64,000 bases of DNA from Xestospongia bergquistia (taxonomy: Eukaryota > Porifera > Demospongiae > Haplosclerida > Petrosiidae), in assembly GCA_963965975.1 (NCBI GenBank), contig OZ014415.1, forward strand, positions 6,453,001 through 6,517,000, written 5' to 3'. The notes beneath the pieces were generated by a model. That model ran no database searches. It was not told the DNA's origin and saw only the letters and a list, made by a program, of their open reading frames with translations. Within the stretch, counting starts at the first letter, position 1. The number at the start of each line of letters is the position of its first letter. Shown one piece after another: positions 1 to 11,913 of this stretch. The position numbers and the translations under genes were made by a program.

Positions 1-44
1 AAAAGGCATTGGAGTAGACAAATCATAATATAAGTGGTACTCAC

Positions 45-2414
<2,370 letters not shown>

Positions 2415-2467
2415 GTCCTTTCTTGCTCAGTTTCCCGGTAGCGCCATGGGATATCATTAGTTTATCG

Positions 2468-2481
2468 GTTACCATGGATAC
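2468..2481. promoter_or_regulatory. X-box-like (RFX) motif upstream of the PG-repeat gene
   Basis: The sequence gttaccatggatac fits the RFX X-box consensus GTHNYY-AT-RRNAAC with one mismatch in the last triplet. It lies 54-67 bp upstream of the chosen ATG at 2414. RFX factors drive ciliary genes in animals. A single near-match is suggestive only, but the inversin-like gene carries a perfect one. Confidence 0.45.
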
Positions 2482-2560
2482 TTTATGCGTGAACTATGAA
2501 TAATCAATCAATCAATTATTATTACTTAATAATCATTAAAAGTTATTAACACATGTAATA

Positions 2561-2693
2561 TTATAATATTCTGTTATGCAATGACTCAGTATCAGCTCTC
2601 AATCTAATAGCCTCTTCCAATGCAGACTGGATCTGAGTTTTAAGTTCTTTATAACCAGTACTGTTATGGTCATCAGATAATTGATGAGTAGCT
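2561..2693 (-). CDS. Isolated coiled-coil terminal exon, probable last exon of the inversin-like gene
   Basis: A strong acceptor (tttcttttgtag) precedes 43 codons rich in Glu, Leu, Gln and Lys, ending in TAA; it reads ATHQLSDDHNSTGYKELK, then a helix with IQSALEEAIRLRADTES. It needs an upstream exon ending in phase 2. The last recognised exon of the inversin-like gene (20676-20564, also minus) ends in phase 2 inside a similar helix. Joining them gives R-A-T-H-Q and a total of 1034 codons plus stop. I saw no other minus-strand exon between 2.7 and 20.5 kb that would serve. If right, the intron is about 17.9 kb and holds the plus-strand TRIM cluster. Otherwise it is the tail of an unseen gene. 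Confidence 0.5.
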
Positions 2694-2966
2694 CTACAAA
2701 AGAAAATGTAATTTTAATTTATAAAGTCACATTGGTATAATAAAATATATTGCAAACAATTGGTTTACATCCAATCCTTGAACATTTAACTTAGCTTTTA
2801 ACAAAACTATAGGTTTTGTGTAATATAATATGACAATAGCTGAAAGTATAGATTGTAATTATCATTAATCATTATTGTTTGTATTATATGTAATGTACTC
2901 ATTTGATTAATCAAGAATAATGTTTTGATGATAGTTAACTTAAAGAGTGAACACACAAATATTTTG

Positions 2967-3072
2967 TATTTTTGGTATTGTATTGTATTGTATTGTATTA
3001 TTGTATTTTATTGTATTGTATTGTATTGCATTGCATTGTATTGTATTGTATTGTATTATTGTATTATTGTAT
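2967..3072. repeat. (TATTG)n microsatellite
   Basis: Pentanucleotide repeat of about 20 imperfect units, with tattg, tattgca and tattat variants. It produces a spurious Cys/Ile/Val/Leu-rich reading frame. Confidence 0.9.
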
Positions 3073-3220
3073 ACAAACTAATTAAATGTGAAAATCAAAT
3101 TTTCTGGTTTTCATAGTAAATGTGTGTCCTCAAAGGAACCAAAGTTATTCAGACAGTATATAATAACATACAGCAGTATTCTTCAAACATATAATATAAT
3201 CAGTATTGATTATATTAAAT

Positions 3221-3531
3221 GTTTTAATGTAATGATAGGCTTAAATTGATTTTATAGTATATAGACCCTGTAAAAATTAATATGTCATTTTAACAACCAA
3301 TTTGTAGTTTACTTAGATGGATTACTGTGGATTGTAGAATTTATTCATTGTATAATTTGTTGGTATGTACCAGTACAACATACCAACAAATTACATAGTG
3401 AACAATTCGCAAGAATTCTAAATTCCATAGTAATCCATCCATGTAAACTACATGTACAAATTAATTGTTAAAATGACATATTAATTTTTACAGTGGACAA
3501 AATCAACTTAAGCCCATCATTACATTAACAC
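3221..3531. mobile_element. Foldback/MITE, nearly full-length inverted repeat
   Basis: The two arms (about 3221-3365 and 3380-3531) are reverse complements along almost all their length, meeting at ggtatgtaccagtacaacatacc. Shared blocks include ctgtaaaaattaatatgtca and its complement. There is no coding capacity. It lies upstream of the first TRIM gene and could form a long hairpin. Confidence 0.75.
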
Positions 3532-3827
3532 CCACACACATATAAATAACAAAAAATCTTTCAAATTTGGATTAACTCCATAATAAAGGGTGTAACCTGC
3601 TATGGATGATGCCACATTGTTAAAATACATAATCAATGTTGGAAGAAATGTTTCGCTTATCTAGTTTTTTAATATAGCTACCTATGCTTTGGAGGTACTA
3701 AAAAAGTTTTTGGTACAAACCTTACTTGTACAGTAGCTGACTATTATAGAACCTAGCAATCAGCAAGCTGGTTAAATGCTGAAGAATGTACACTAAGCCC
3801 CTCCTCCAGTACACTCCCTTATTAAAC

Positions 3828-5492
3828 ATGACTGCTTCTTCATCTTCTACATCCCTTAAAGGTTTGAAAATCTTTAGTGATCTTGATGTTCCTCCTTGCC
3901 TTCCTAAGTATACTTCCTTATCTACTGATACTGATCCCGTCTCCATTAAATGTAGTATATGTTTGGAACTCTTTAGTGATCCTCGTGTTCTTCCTTGTCT
4001 TCATACATATTGTCTAAAGTGTTTACAAGGTCTTGTGAGTGATCAGAAGAGTGATCTTAGTTGTCCTCAATGTAGAGCTAAACATAAGATGCCAAAAGGA
4101 GATGTGACTAACTTTCTCTGTGATCTCTCCATCTTACCAGAGTTAGAGTCAGCTAAAGCCGATATCATAAAGAAAGAAGAGACAAAGATATGTGGTCTAT
4201 GTATCTCTGGTGAGGTAGCTGTAGGTTATTGTCGAGACTGTAATGAGTATTTGTGTGAATGTTGTCATGGTCCTGTACACAAGAAAATAAAATTATTTTC
4301 TACGCATGAAATTACTTCAATAGAAGAACTTGAATCCTCGCCAGTCGTCACCCATGGTATCAAACAGCCCGCACGATGTCCTTGTCACTCTGAATACAAG
4401 TTAGAAGTCTTTTGTAAGACTTGTGATAGAGTGGTATGTTCAATGTGTATGTTAGAATCTACTCATAAAGGACATAGCTATGACTTCTTAAAGAATGTTC
4501 AAAATGAATTGATGGAACGTATTGAATCATTGACAGGTGATATTGAAGATAAAGAGATTGCATTCAAAAATGACCTTGCTTTTGTTGAGAAATTTGAGAA
4601 GCAGGTTTGTAATCAACGAGACAAGCTTGAAACTGATATAAATGCAGCCTGTGATGAATATATATCAAAAATACAAGCAATGAAGGAGAAGCTTTTAAAA
4701 CAAGTTGAGTCCAAGTTTACTGAAGATTGTAAGACAATATGGGCAATCAAAAACCATCTTGAAATTATGATATGTCAATTCAAGAGTTGTCAGGCATTTA
4801 GCGAGCGTTATCAAAAACAAGGAAGTGAGGGGCAGATGTTATCTCTTATGAATCAACTCCTTCATTGTCTGACAAAACTTAATTTTACTGATGTTGATTT
4901 ATCAGTAATACAAAGTGTTGCAACCCCTCGTATTAAATTTATAAAATCACCTCTTTATTTTTCAAGTGTTGGAACTCTCTTAACAGTTAAGAATATAGTA
5001 TTTGTCACAGAGAGAAAGCTTCAACAATACACAGTAGAATTACATAAGAAAACCAATTTTGTATGCCTTCTTAATGAGCCATTATTTAGTACTGAGAAAT
5101 GGGAATGTAAATGTTATCGTAACAGTACTGTAATGTTATTATCCAATCCTGCTGTAGTAATCAGTGACAATCTTTTAGAAGTGGAATTCACTCCAACAGT
5201 ACCAGGAAAGTATAGTTTCCAGCTAACTTCAAGTCTCACTAAAAAACCATCAGTCCAATTTCATGTGAATGTTAATCATGTGGATGCTTTGAAATTGATT
5301 GGTGCTCGAGTGAAACGTGGACCTGATTGGTGTTACGGTAATCATGATGGTGGTGATGGGAAGTTAGGTACAGTAGAGTCACGCAGTAATGTACCTACTG
5401 GATTTGATTGTTCAGTTAAGTGGGATGTCACAAAAAGTCATTTCTATCGTTGGGGTACTAATGGCAAATATGAACTGGAACTTGTTTCTTGA
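3828..5492 (+). CDS. TRIM E3 ligase 1 (RING, 2 B-boxes, coiled coil, filamin-like, MIB/HERC2)
   Basis: Intronless, 554 aa from the ATG that lines up with the starts of the paralogues; an in-frame ATG 42 bases upstream is less likely. Order: RING (CSIC, CLHTYC, CPQC), B-box-like zinc finger (CGLC, YCRDC, CECC), B-box 2 (CPCH, FCKTC, CSMC, HKGH), coiled coil of about 130 residues, filamin-type Ig (VEFTPTVPGKYSF) and a C-terminal MIB/HERC2 domain (GARVKRGPDWCYGNHDGGDG, then KYELELV). It resembles TRIM45 plus a MIB/HERC2 module. Expected role: ubiquitin ligase, substrate unknown. The coding region and 3' flank are almost identical to TRIM 2, so they split recently. It has about 40 extra residues before the RING that look like a decayed copy of the RING start. 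Confidence 0.9.
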   Translation: MTASSSSTSLKGLKIFSDLDVPPCLPKYTSLSTDTDPVSIKCSICLELFSDPRVLPCLHTYCLKCLQGLVSDQKSDLSCPQCRAKHKMPKGDVTNFLCDLSILPELESAKADIIKKEETKICGLCISGEVAVGYCRDCNEYLCECCHGPVHKKIKLFSTHEITSIEELESSPVVTHGIKQPARCPCHSEYKLEVFCKTCDRVVCSMCMLESTHKGHSYDFLKNVQNELMERIESLTGDIEDKEIAFKNDLAFVEKFEKQVCNQRDKLETDINAACDEYISKIQAMKEKLLKQVESKFTEDCKTIWAIKNHLEIMICQFKSCQAFSERYQKQGSEGQMLSLMNQLLHCLTKLNFTDVDLSVIQSVATPRIKFIKSPLYFSSVGTLLTVKNIVFVTERKLQQYTVELHKKTNFVCLLNEPLFSTEKWECKCYRNSTVMLLSNPAVVISDNLLEVEFTPTVPGKYSFQLTSSLTKKPSVQFHVNVNHVDALKLIGARVKRGPDWCYGNHDGGDGKLGTVESRSNVPTGFDCSVKWDVTKSHFYRWGTNGKYELELVS

Positions 5493-6231
5493 TGAGTACA
5501 TAATAACAATATTTAATTTATTTGCTAAGCCTTTCTTTAGTTACTTATTGTGCTGTGCACTGCAAGGAAATATATGTGAGCACTTATCAATGTCACATTA
5601 AAATTTGCTAATAGATTTACTTATTAGATCTAGTTTCTACATCTTAAACTGTATATATTTTTATTGACAAAATGAATGTCCAATAGCTGCTGCTAGTTTA
5701 AAGGGCACAAACAGAATAGAACAATAATAAATGTTTAATACACATTACTAAGTCAGTTAACCACTGGAAAGAGGTGAAATGCTTTGTTTCAGGTTATTTA
5801 TGTCAGTCCAGTAGTTATGGATATGATGGTGGAGTTCAGTAATTATGATAGAAAGATTCTAAGTATACACTCACTGAAGTGTCTAGATTTATAATTGTAG
5901 TGTTTTATAAATTGTAGTGTTTTCAATAAATTGTATTGTTTTCATAGGTGTTCAAGTTCATAGGTGTTCAAGTAAAACCTGGATTTAATTGATATACTGT
6001 ACTACAAAGAAGATAGTGGTTGTAAAATGTTTGGTCTTTTTTAGTTGAACTATCAAGAGAATGGAATACCGAGTTCAACAATTTACCTAAGAAGTTAACA
6101 TTATCATAAGGCTCATGTTGGGGCAAGTATAGTTTTTATTATAACTACTTGTACTAGTATACCTAGATAACTTGTTTTATCTTTGTATACTAAGACAGTA
6201 AAACCCTCCTCCAGTCCACTCCCATATAAAT
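5493..6231. other. Intergenic TRIM1-TRIM2, duplicated flanks
   Basis: The first 150 bp (to about 5645) match the 3' flank of TRIM 2 at 7816-7970. The last 250 bp match DNA upstream of TRIM 3 (about 8330-8554). The duplication unit therefore included the upstream region, the gene and the 3' flank. No separate gene seen. Confidence 0.7.
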
Positions 6232-6233
6232 AT
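6201..6233 (+). promoter_or_regulatory. Conserved TRIM start-site element
   Basis: Just upstream of the ATG, TRIM 1, 2 and 3 share the string cctcctccagtccactccc (one change in TRIM 1), then tataaat or ttaaac, then ATG. TRIM 5 has a shortened version. It may be a core promoter/start region with a short leader; conservation could equally reflect recent copying. Confidence 0.4.
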
Positions 6234-7815
6234 GGCTGCTTCCTTGTCTCCTGCTACTGATCTTATCTCCTTTAAGTGTAGTATATGTTTGGAACTCTTT
6301 AGTGATCCTCGTATTCTTCCTTGTCTTCATACATATTGTCTAAAGTGTTTACAAGGTCTTGTGAGTGATCAGAAGAGTGATCTTAGTTGTCCTCAATGTA
6401 GAGCTAAACATAAGATGCCAAAAGGAGATGTGACTAACTTTCTCTGTGATCTCTCCATCTTACCAGAGTTAGAGTCAGCTAAAGCCGATATCATAAAGAA
6501 AGAAGAGACAAAGATATGTGGTCTATGTATTGCTGGTGAGGTAGCTGTAGGTTATTGTCGAGACTGTAATGAGTATTTGTGTGAATGTTGTCATGGTCCT
6601 GTACACAAGAAAATAAAATTATTTTCTACGCATGAAATTACTTCAATAGAAGAACTTGAATCCTCGCCAGTTGTCACCCATGGTATCAAACAGCCTGCAC
6701 GATGCCCTTGTCACTCTGAATACAAGTTAGAAGTCTTTTGTAAAACTTGTGATAGAGTGGTATGTTCAATGTGTATGTTAGAATCTACTCATAAAGGACA
6801 TAGCTATGACTTCTTAAAGAATGTTCAAAATGAATTGATGGAACGTATTGAATCATTGACAGGTGATATTGAAGATAAAGAGATTGCATTCAAAAATGAC
6901 CTTGCTTTTGTTGAGAAATTTGAGAAGCAGGTTTGTAATCAACGAGACAAGCTTGAAGCTGATATAAATGCAGCCTGTGATGAATATATATCAAAAATAC
7001 AAGAAATGAAGGAGGAGCTTTTAAAACAAGTTGAGTCCAAGTTTACTGAAGACTGTAAGACAATATGGGCAATCAAAAACCATCTTGAAATTATGATATG
7101 TCAATTCAAGAGTTGTCAAGCATTTAGCGAGCGTTATCAAAAACAAGGAAGTGAGGGGCAGATGTTATCTCTTATGAATCAACTCCTTCATTGTCTGACA
7201 GAACTTAATTCTACTGATGTTGATTTATCAGTAATACAAAGTGTTACAACCCCTCTTATTGAATTTAAAAAATCACCTCTTTCCTTTTCAAGTGTTGGAA
7301 CTCTCTCAACAGTTAAGAATATAGTATTTGTCACGGAGAGAAAGCTTCAACAATACACAGTAGAATTAGGTAAGAAAACCAATTTTATATGCCTTCTTAA
7401 TGAGCCATTATTTAGTACTGAGAAATGGGAATGTAAATGTTATCGTAACAGTACTGTAATGTTATTATCCAATCCTGCTGTAGTAATCAGTGACAACCTT
7501 TTAGAAGTGGAATTCACTCCAACAGTACCAGGAAAGTATAGTTTCCAGCTAACTTCAAATCTCACTAAAAAACCATCAGTCCAATTTCATGTGAATGTTA
7601 ATCACGTGGATGCTTTGAAATTGATTGGTGCTCGAGTGAAACGTGGACCTGATTGGTGTTATGGTAATCATGACGGTGGTGATGGGAAGTTAGGTACAGT
7701 GGTACGTAGTAATGTACCTACTGGATTTGATTGTTCAGTTAAGTGGGATATCACAAAAAGTCATTTCTATCGTTGGGGTACTAATGGCAAATATGAACTG
7801 GAACTTGTTTCTTGA
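6232..7815 (+). CDS. TRIM E3 ligase 2
   Basis: Intronless, 527 aa. RING at residues 16-56 (C16, C19, C31, H33, C36, C39, C53, C56), first B-box from about 95 to 137, second from about 158 to 200, coiled coil about 205-330, filamin-like Ig about 345-460, MIB/HERC2 about 465-527. All RING zinc ligands are present. It is nearly identical to TRIM 1 except for the short N-terminus (MAASLSPATDLISFKCSIC) and scattered changes, several in the region before the filamin-like domain. Expected to be a cytoplasmic ubiquitin ligase. The start is supported by alignment with TRIM 3. Confidence 0.92.
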   Translation: MAASLSPATDLISFKCSICLELFSDPRILPCLHTYCLKCLQGLVSDQKSDLSCPQCRAKHKMPKGDVTNFLCDLSILPELESAKADIIKKEETKICGLCIAGEVAVGYCRDCNEYLCECCHGPVHKKIKLFSTHEITSIEELESSPVVTHGIKQPARCPCHSEYKLEVFCKTCDRVVCSMCMLESTHKGHSYDFLKNVQNELMERIESLTGDIEDKEIAFKNDLAFVEKFEKQVCNQRDKLEADINAACDEYISKIQEMKEELLKQVESKFTEDCKTIWAIKNHLEIMICQFKSCQAFSERYQKQGSEGQMLSLMNQLLHCLTELNSTDVDLSVIQSVTTPLIEFKKSPLSFSSVGTLSTVKNIVFVTERKLQQYTVELGKKTNFICLLNEPLFSTEKWECKCYRNSTVMLLSNPAVVISDNLLEVEFTPTVPGKYSFQLTSNLTKKPSVQFHVNVNHVDALKLIGARVKRGPDWCYGNHDGGDGKLGTVVRSNVPTGFDCSVKWDITKSHFYRWGTNGKYELELVS

Positions 7816-8554
7816 TGAGTACATAATAACAATATTTAATTTATTTGTCAAGCCTTTCTTTAGTTACTTATTGTGCTATGCACTGCAAGGAAATATATGT
7901 GAGCACTTATCAATGTCACATTAAAATTTGCTAATAGATTTACTTATTAGATCTAGTTTCTACATCTTAAACTGTATATATTTAATACACATTACTAAGT
8001 CAGTCAACTGCTGGAAAATAGAATTGAACTACTTTGTTTCAGGTTATTTATGCCAGTACAGTAGCAATGAGTGTGATGCATGGTGGACTTGAGTAATTAT
8101 GATATAAAGTTTCAAATTATACACTCACAGATTATATTAATATATTGTGATGTTTTGAATGATACTATCATTTAGTTTTGCACATACAGACTAAGTGTGA
8201 AAATCAAATTTTCCAAAGAGTTCATACACAGTAAATATTTTTGTACTCAAAGGAACCAAATATTATTCAGACAGTATGTGTTAACGTGCAACAGTATTCT
8301 TCAAACATGTAATGTAATACATTATGTGAACATGAGTGTTAAAGAGTTCATAGCAAGTAAAACCTGGATCTAATTGATATACTGTATTATAATGAAGATA
8401 GTAGCTGTAAAATGTTTGGTCTTTTTTAATTGAACTATCAGGAGAATGAGTTCAACAATTTACCTAATAAGTTAACATTCATAACTACTTGTACTAGATA
8501 ACTTGTTTTATCTTAAGAGAGTAAGACCCTCCTCCAGTCCACTCCCTTATAAAT
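7816..8554. other. Intergenic TRIM2-TRIM3
   Basis: It begins with the shared TRIM 1/2 3' flank. From about 8195 it carries the same segment seen at 3076-3200, and from 8330 the same upstream region as TRIM 2. The foldback element present upstream of TRIM 1 is absent here. Confidence 0.6.
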
Positions 8555-10174
8555 ATGGCTACTTCCTTGTCTCCTGCTACTGATCTTATCTCTCTTAAGT
8601 GTAGTATATGTTTGGAACTCTTTAGTGATCCTCGTGTTCTTCCTTGTCTTCATACGTATTGTCTAAAGTGTTTACAAGGTCTTGTAAGTGATCAGAAGAG
8701 TGACCTTAATTGTCCTCAATGTAGAGCTAAACATGAGATACCAAAAGGAGACGTTGCTAACTTTCTCTGTGATCTCTCTATCTTACCAGAGCTAGAGGCA
8801 GCTAAAGCCGATATGAGAAAGAAAGAAGAGACAAAGATATGTGGTTTGTGTACATCTGGTGAGGTAGCTGTAGGTTATTGTCAAGATTGTGGTGAATATT
8901 TGTGTAAATGTTGTCAAGATATTGTTCACAAGAAAGTAAAATTGTTTGGTACCCATAAAATTACTTCAGTAGAAGAAAGTACCTCATCACCAATAGTCAT
9001 ACATACTGCCATACAACCAGCTGTATGTCCTTGTCATCCCAAATATGAACTAGAAATCTTCTGTAAGAGCTGTGATAGAGTGGTATGTTCAATGTGCATG
9101 TTAGAGTCCACTCATAAAGGACATAGCTATGACTTCTTTAGAAATGTCCAAGATGAGTTGATGGAACGAATTAAGTCAATGACAGAAGATATTGAAGATA
9201 AAGAAATGATATTTAATAACAGTCTTGCATTTTTTGAGAAATTTGAGAAGCAGCTATGTAGACAACGAGACAAAATTGAAACTGAAATAAACACAGCCTA
9301 TGATGAATATATAAAAATAGCTCAAGCCAGCAAACAACAGCTTCTTAAACAGGTTGAATTCAACTTTACTAAAGACAGTAAGACTATATGGGCAACTAAG
9401 AACCATCTTGGTGTTGTGATATCTCAAGTCAAGAGTTGTCAAGCATTTAGTGAACGCTATCAAAAACAAGGCAGTGAGGGACAAATGCTATCTCTAATGA
9501 ATCAACTCCTTCATCGTCTGACTAAACTTAAGTCTATTGTTGTTGATTTATCAGGAATAAAAAGTATTACTACACCTCGTATTGAATTTATTAGAACACG
9601 TCGAAAGTTAGCAAGTCTTGGAACACTCTCAATAACTGGCAATATAGTATTGCTTACAGATTTAGAGGAATCAAGTGTTCAAAAATTCATTGCAAAATTA
9701 CGTGAGAGAACCAAGTATGTGTACTTTCTAAATGAGCCCTTAATGCAGACTGAGAAATGGGAATGTACATATAGTCGTAACAATAGTTTAACCCTATCTA
9801 GTCGTCCTGTAGTGGTATCCAGTAACAATCGATTAGAAGTGGAATTTACTCCAACAGTACCAGGCAAGTATAGTTTTAAGCTGACATCAAATTTGTCTCC
9901 AAAATCTGTTGTCCAGTTCAATGTAAATGTTGATCATGTGAATGTTTGTGACTTGGTTGGTGCTCGAGTGAAACGTGGACCTGATTGGTGTTATGGTGAC
10001 TATGATGGTGGTGATGGGAAGTTAGGTACAATGCGTTTACCTTCTTCTGCAGATATTGAGTTTGATTGTGTTGTTAGTTGGGATAATAATGCAAGTTATT
10101 GCCATCGTTGGGGAAGTGATGGCAAGTATGAACTTGAACTTGTTCCTTTCTATAATAGTTATCTAAAATTATGA
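8555..10174 (+). CDS. TRIM E3 ligase 3
   Basis: Intronless, 539 aa, same order of domains: RING, two B-boxes, coiled coil, filamin-like Ig, MIB/HERC2 (GARVKRGPDWCYGDYDGGDG, HRWGSDGKYELELV). The RING is almost the same as in TRIM 1 and 2, but the coiled coil and filamin-like parts have diverged widely. A short C-terminal extension (PFYNSYLKL) follows the usual ELELV end. Its upstream region matches that of TRIM 2. Confidence 0.92.
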   Translation: MATSLSPATDLISLKCSICLELFSDPRVLPCLHTYCLKCLQGLVSDQKSDLNCPQCRAKHEIPKGDVANFLCDLSILPELEAAKADMRKKEETKICGLCTSGEVAVGYCQDCGEYLCKCCQDIVHKKVKLFGTHKITSVEESTSSPIVIHTAIQPAVCPCHPKYELEIFCKSCDRVVCSMCMLESTHKGHSYDFFRNVQDELMERIKSMTEDIEDKEMIFNNSLAFFEKFEKQLCRQRDKIETEINTAYDEYIKIAQASKQQLLKQVEFNFTKDSKTIWATKNHLGVVISQVKSCQAFSERYQKQGSEGQMLSLMNQLLHRLTKLKSIVVDLSGIKSITTPRIEFIRTRRKLASLGTLSITGNIVLLTDLEESSVQKFIAKLRERTKYVYFLNEPLMQTEKWECTYSRNNSLTLSSRPVVVSSNNRLEVEFTPTVPGKYSFKLTSNLSPKSVVQFNVNVDHVNVCDLVGARVKRGPDWCYGDYDGGDGKLGTMRLPSSADIEFDCVVSWDNNASYCHRWGSDGKYELELVPFYNSYLKL

Positions 10175-10335
10175 TATTGTTATATGCTGTACTATTAACA
10201 TAGTTATTATTAACAAATCTTTTACCATAGATATTTTCTATGGTATTACCAACTCAAATCAGAAACATTTTAATTTTAACATAAGCATATACACTATGCA
10301 TGTAAGAGAATGAAAAAGTAAACCACGCCTTAAAC

Positions 10336-11913
10336 ATGGCTGCTTCCTTGTCTTCTGCTCAAGTTGTTCTAGTCTCCCTTAAGTGTAGTATATGTTTGGA
10401 ACTCTTTAGTGATCCTCGTGTTCTTCCTTGTCTTCATACATATTGTCTAAAGTGTTTACAAGGTCTTGTAAGTGATCAGAAAAGTGATATTAGTTGTCCT
10501 CAATGTAGAGCTAAACATGAGATACCAAAAAGAGACGTTGCTAACTTTCTCTGTGATCTCTCTATCCTACCAGAGCTAGAGGCAGCTAAAGCCGATATGA
10601 GAAAGAAAGAAGAGACAAAGATATGTGGTCTATGTATCTCTGGTGAGGTAGCTGTAGGTTATTGTCGAGATTGTAATGAGTATTTGTGTGAATGTTGTCG
10701 AGACATTGTTCACAAGAAAGTAAAATTGTTTGCTACCCATAAAATTAGCTCAGTAGATGCCTCACCATTAAATAGCCACAGTATCATACAGCCTGCTCTA
10801 TGCTCTTGTCATCCAAAGTATGAATTAGAAATCTTCTGTAATACCTGTGATAGAGCAGTATGTTCATTGTGTATGTTTGAGGCTACTCATAAAGGACATA
10901 ACTATGACTTCTTGAAGAATGTTCAAGATGAATTGATGGAACGGATCAAGTCAGAGACAAATGATATTGAGAATAAAAAGAAAATATTTAAAAGTGGTTT
11001 AGCTTTGGTTGAGAAGTTTGAGAAGCAGGTATGTGATCAACAAGGTAAGCTTGACGCTGAGATAAATGCAGTATGTGATGAGTGCGTGACAAAAATACAA
11101 GCAATGAAGGAGGACCTTTTAAAACAAGTTGAATTCAAGTTAACTGAAGACAGCAAGACAATATGGGCTACTAAGAACCATCTTGAAAATGTGATATGCC
11201 AAGTCAATAGTTGTCAAGCATTTAGTGAACGTTATCAAAAACAAGGTAGTGAAGGACAGATGTTATCTCTTATGAATCAACTTCTCCATCGTCTGACAGA
11301 GCTTAATTCTATTGATGTTGATTTGTCAGTATTATATAGTACTACAACCCCTCGTATTGAATTTAAGAAATCATCTGAGCTAAATTTATCAAGTCTTGGA
11401 GCACTTTCAATAGCTGAGAATATAGCATTTCTTAAAGGCAGGAGTCTTCAAACATTCACTGCAAAATTACGTGAGGAAACCAAATTTGTGTATCATCTAG
11501 ATAAGTCATTATCTAGTACTGAAAAATGGGAATGCAAATATAGTCGTAATAAAAGTATAACCTTATCAAGTTGTCCTGTAAAGGTAGCTAGTGACGATCA
11601 ATTAGAACTGGAATTCACTCCAGTAGTACCTGGGAAATACATTTTTGAGCTGACATCAAATCTATTTCCAAAACCAGTAGTTTCATTTATTGTTAGTGTG
11701 GATCATGTGAATGTTTGTGATTTAATTGGTGCTCAAGTGAAACCTGGACCTGATTGGTGTTATAGTGATCGTGAATATGGTGTTGGTACAATAACTGAAT
11801 GCAGTACAAATAAAGAGTCTAATTGTCTCGTAACATGGGAGCATGATAACTGTAACCTATATTATCATTGTTGGGGAATGGATGGGAAGTATGAACTGGA
11901 ACTTGTTCTTTGA
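10336..11913 (+). CDS. TRIM E3 ligase 4
   Basis: Intronless, 525 aa. RING and B-boxes intact. The MIB/HERC2 domain is changed (GAQVKPGPDWCYSDREYGVG) and lacks the Gly-Gly-Asp-Gly-Lys stretch of TRIM 1-3, so its ligand surface probably differs. It is closest to TRIM 5 in the C-terminal half and the 3' flank. Only 160 bp separate it from TRIM 3. Its upstream 110 bp and first codons are copied at about 14695-14810. Confidence 0.92.
   Translation: MAASLSSAQVVLVSLKCSICLELFSDPRVLPCLHTYCLKCLQGLVSDQKSDISCPQCRAKHEIPKRDVANFLCDLSILPELEAAKADMRKKEETKICGLCISGEVAVGYCRDCNEYLCECCRDIVHKKVKLFATHKISSVDASPLNSHSIIQPALCSCHPKYELEIFCNTCDRAVCSLCMFEATHKGHNYDFLKNVQDELMERIKSETNDIENKKKIFKSGLALVEKFEKQVCDQQGKLDAEINAVCDECVTKIQAMKEDLLKQVEFKLTEDSKTIWATKNHLENVICQVNSCQAFSERYQKQGSEGQMLSLMNQLLHRLTELNSIDVDLSVLYSTTTPRIEFKKSSELNLSSLGALSIAENIAFLKGRSLQTFTAKLREETKFVYHLDKSLSSTEKWECKYSRNKSITLSSCPVKVASDDQLELEFTPVVPGKYIFELTSNLFPKPVVSFIVSVDHVNVCDLIGAQVKPGPDWCYSDREYGVGTITECSTNKESNCLVTWEHDNCNLYYHCWGMDGKYELELVL

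Larger units (their letters stand above)
2700..3785. other. Intergenic region before the TRIM cluster
   Basis: No convincing exon. It holds a TATTG microsatellite, a foldback element and, at about 3076-3200, a segment that reappears at about 8195-8310 upstream of the third TRIM gene (shared strings such as gtgaaaatcaaattttc and cagtattcttcaaaca). The shared segment looks like duplicated TRIM upstream DNA. Confidence 0.6.

Noticed and set aside
2925-3116. 63-residue frame rich in Cys, Ile, Val and Leu
   Set aside because: Translation of the TATTG microsatellite.
5389-7924. Two 70-residue frames at the ends of TRIM 1 and TRIM 2
   Set aside because: They overlap the TRIM C-termini in another frame and are alike only because the DNA was duplicated.
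9254-9921. Minus-strand frames inside TRIM 3
   Set aside because: Shadows of the TRIM coding strand with no splice sites or recognisable domains.
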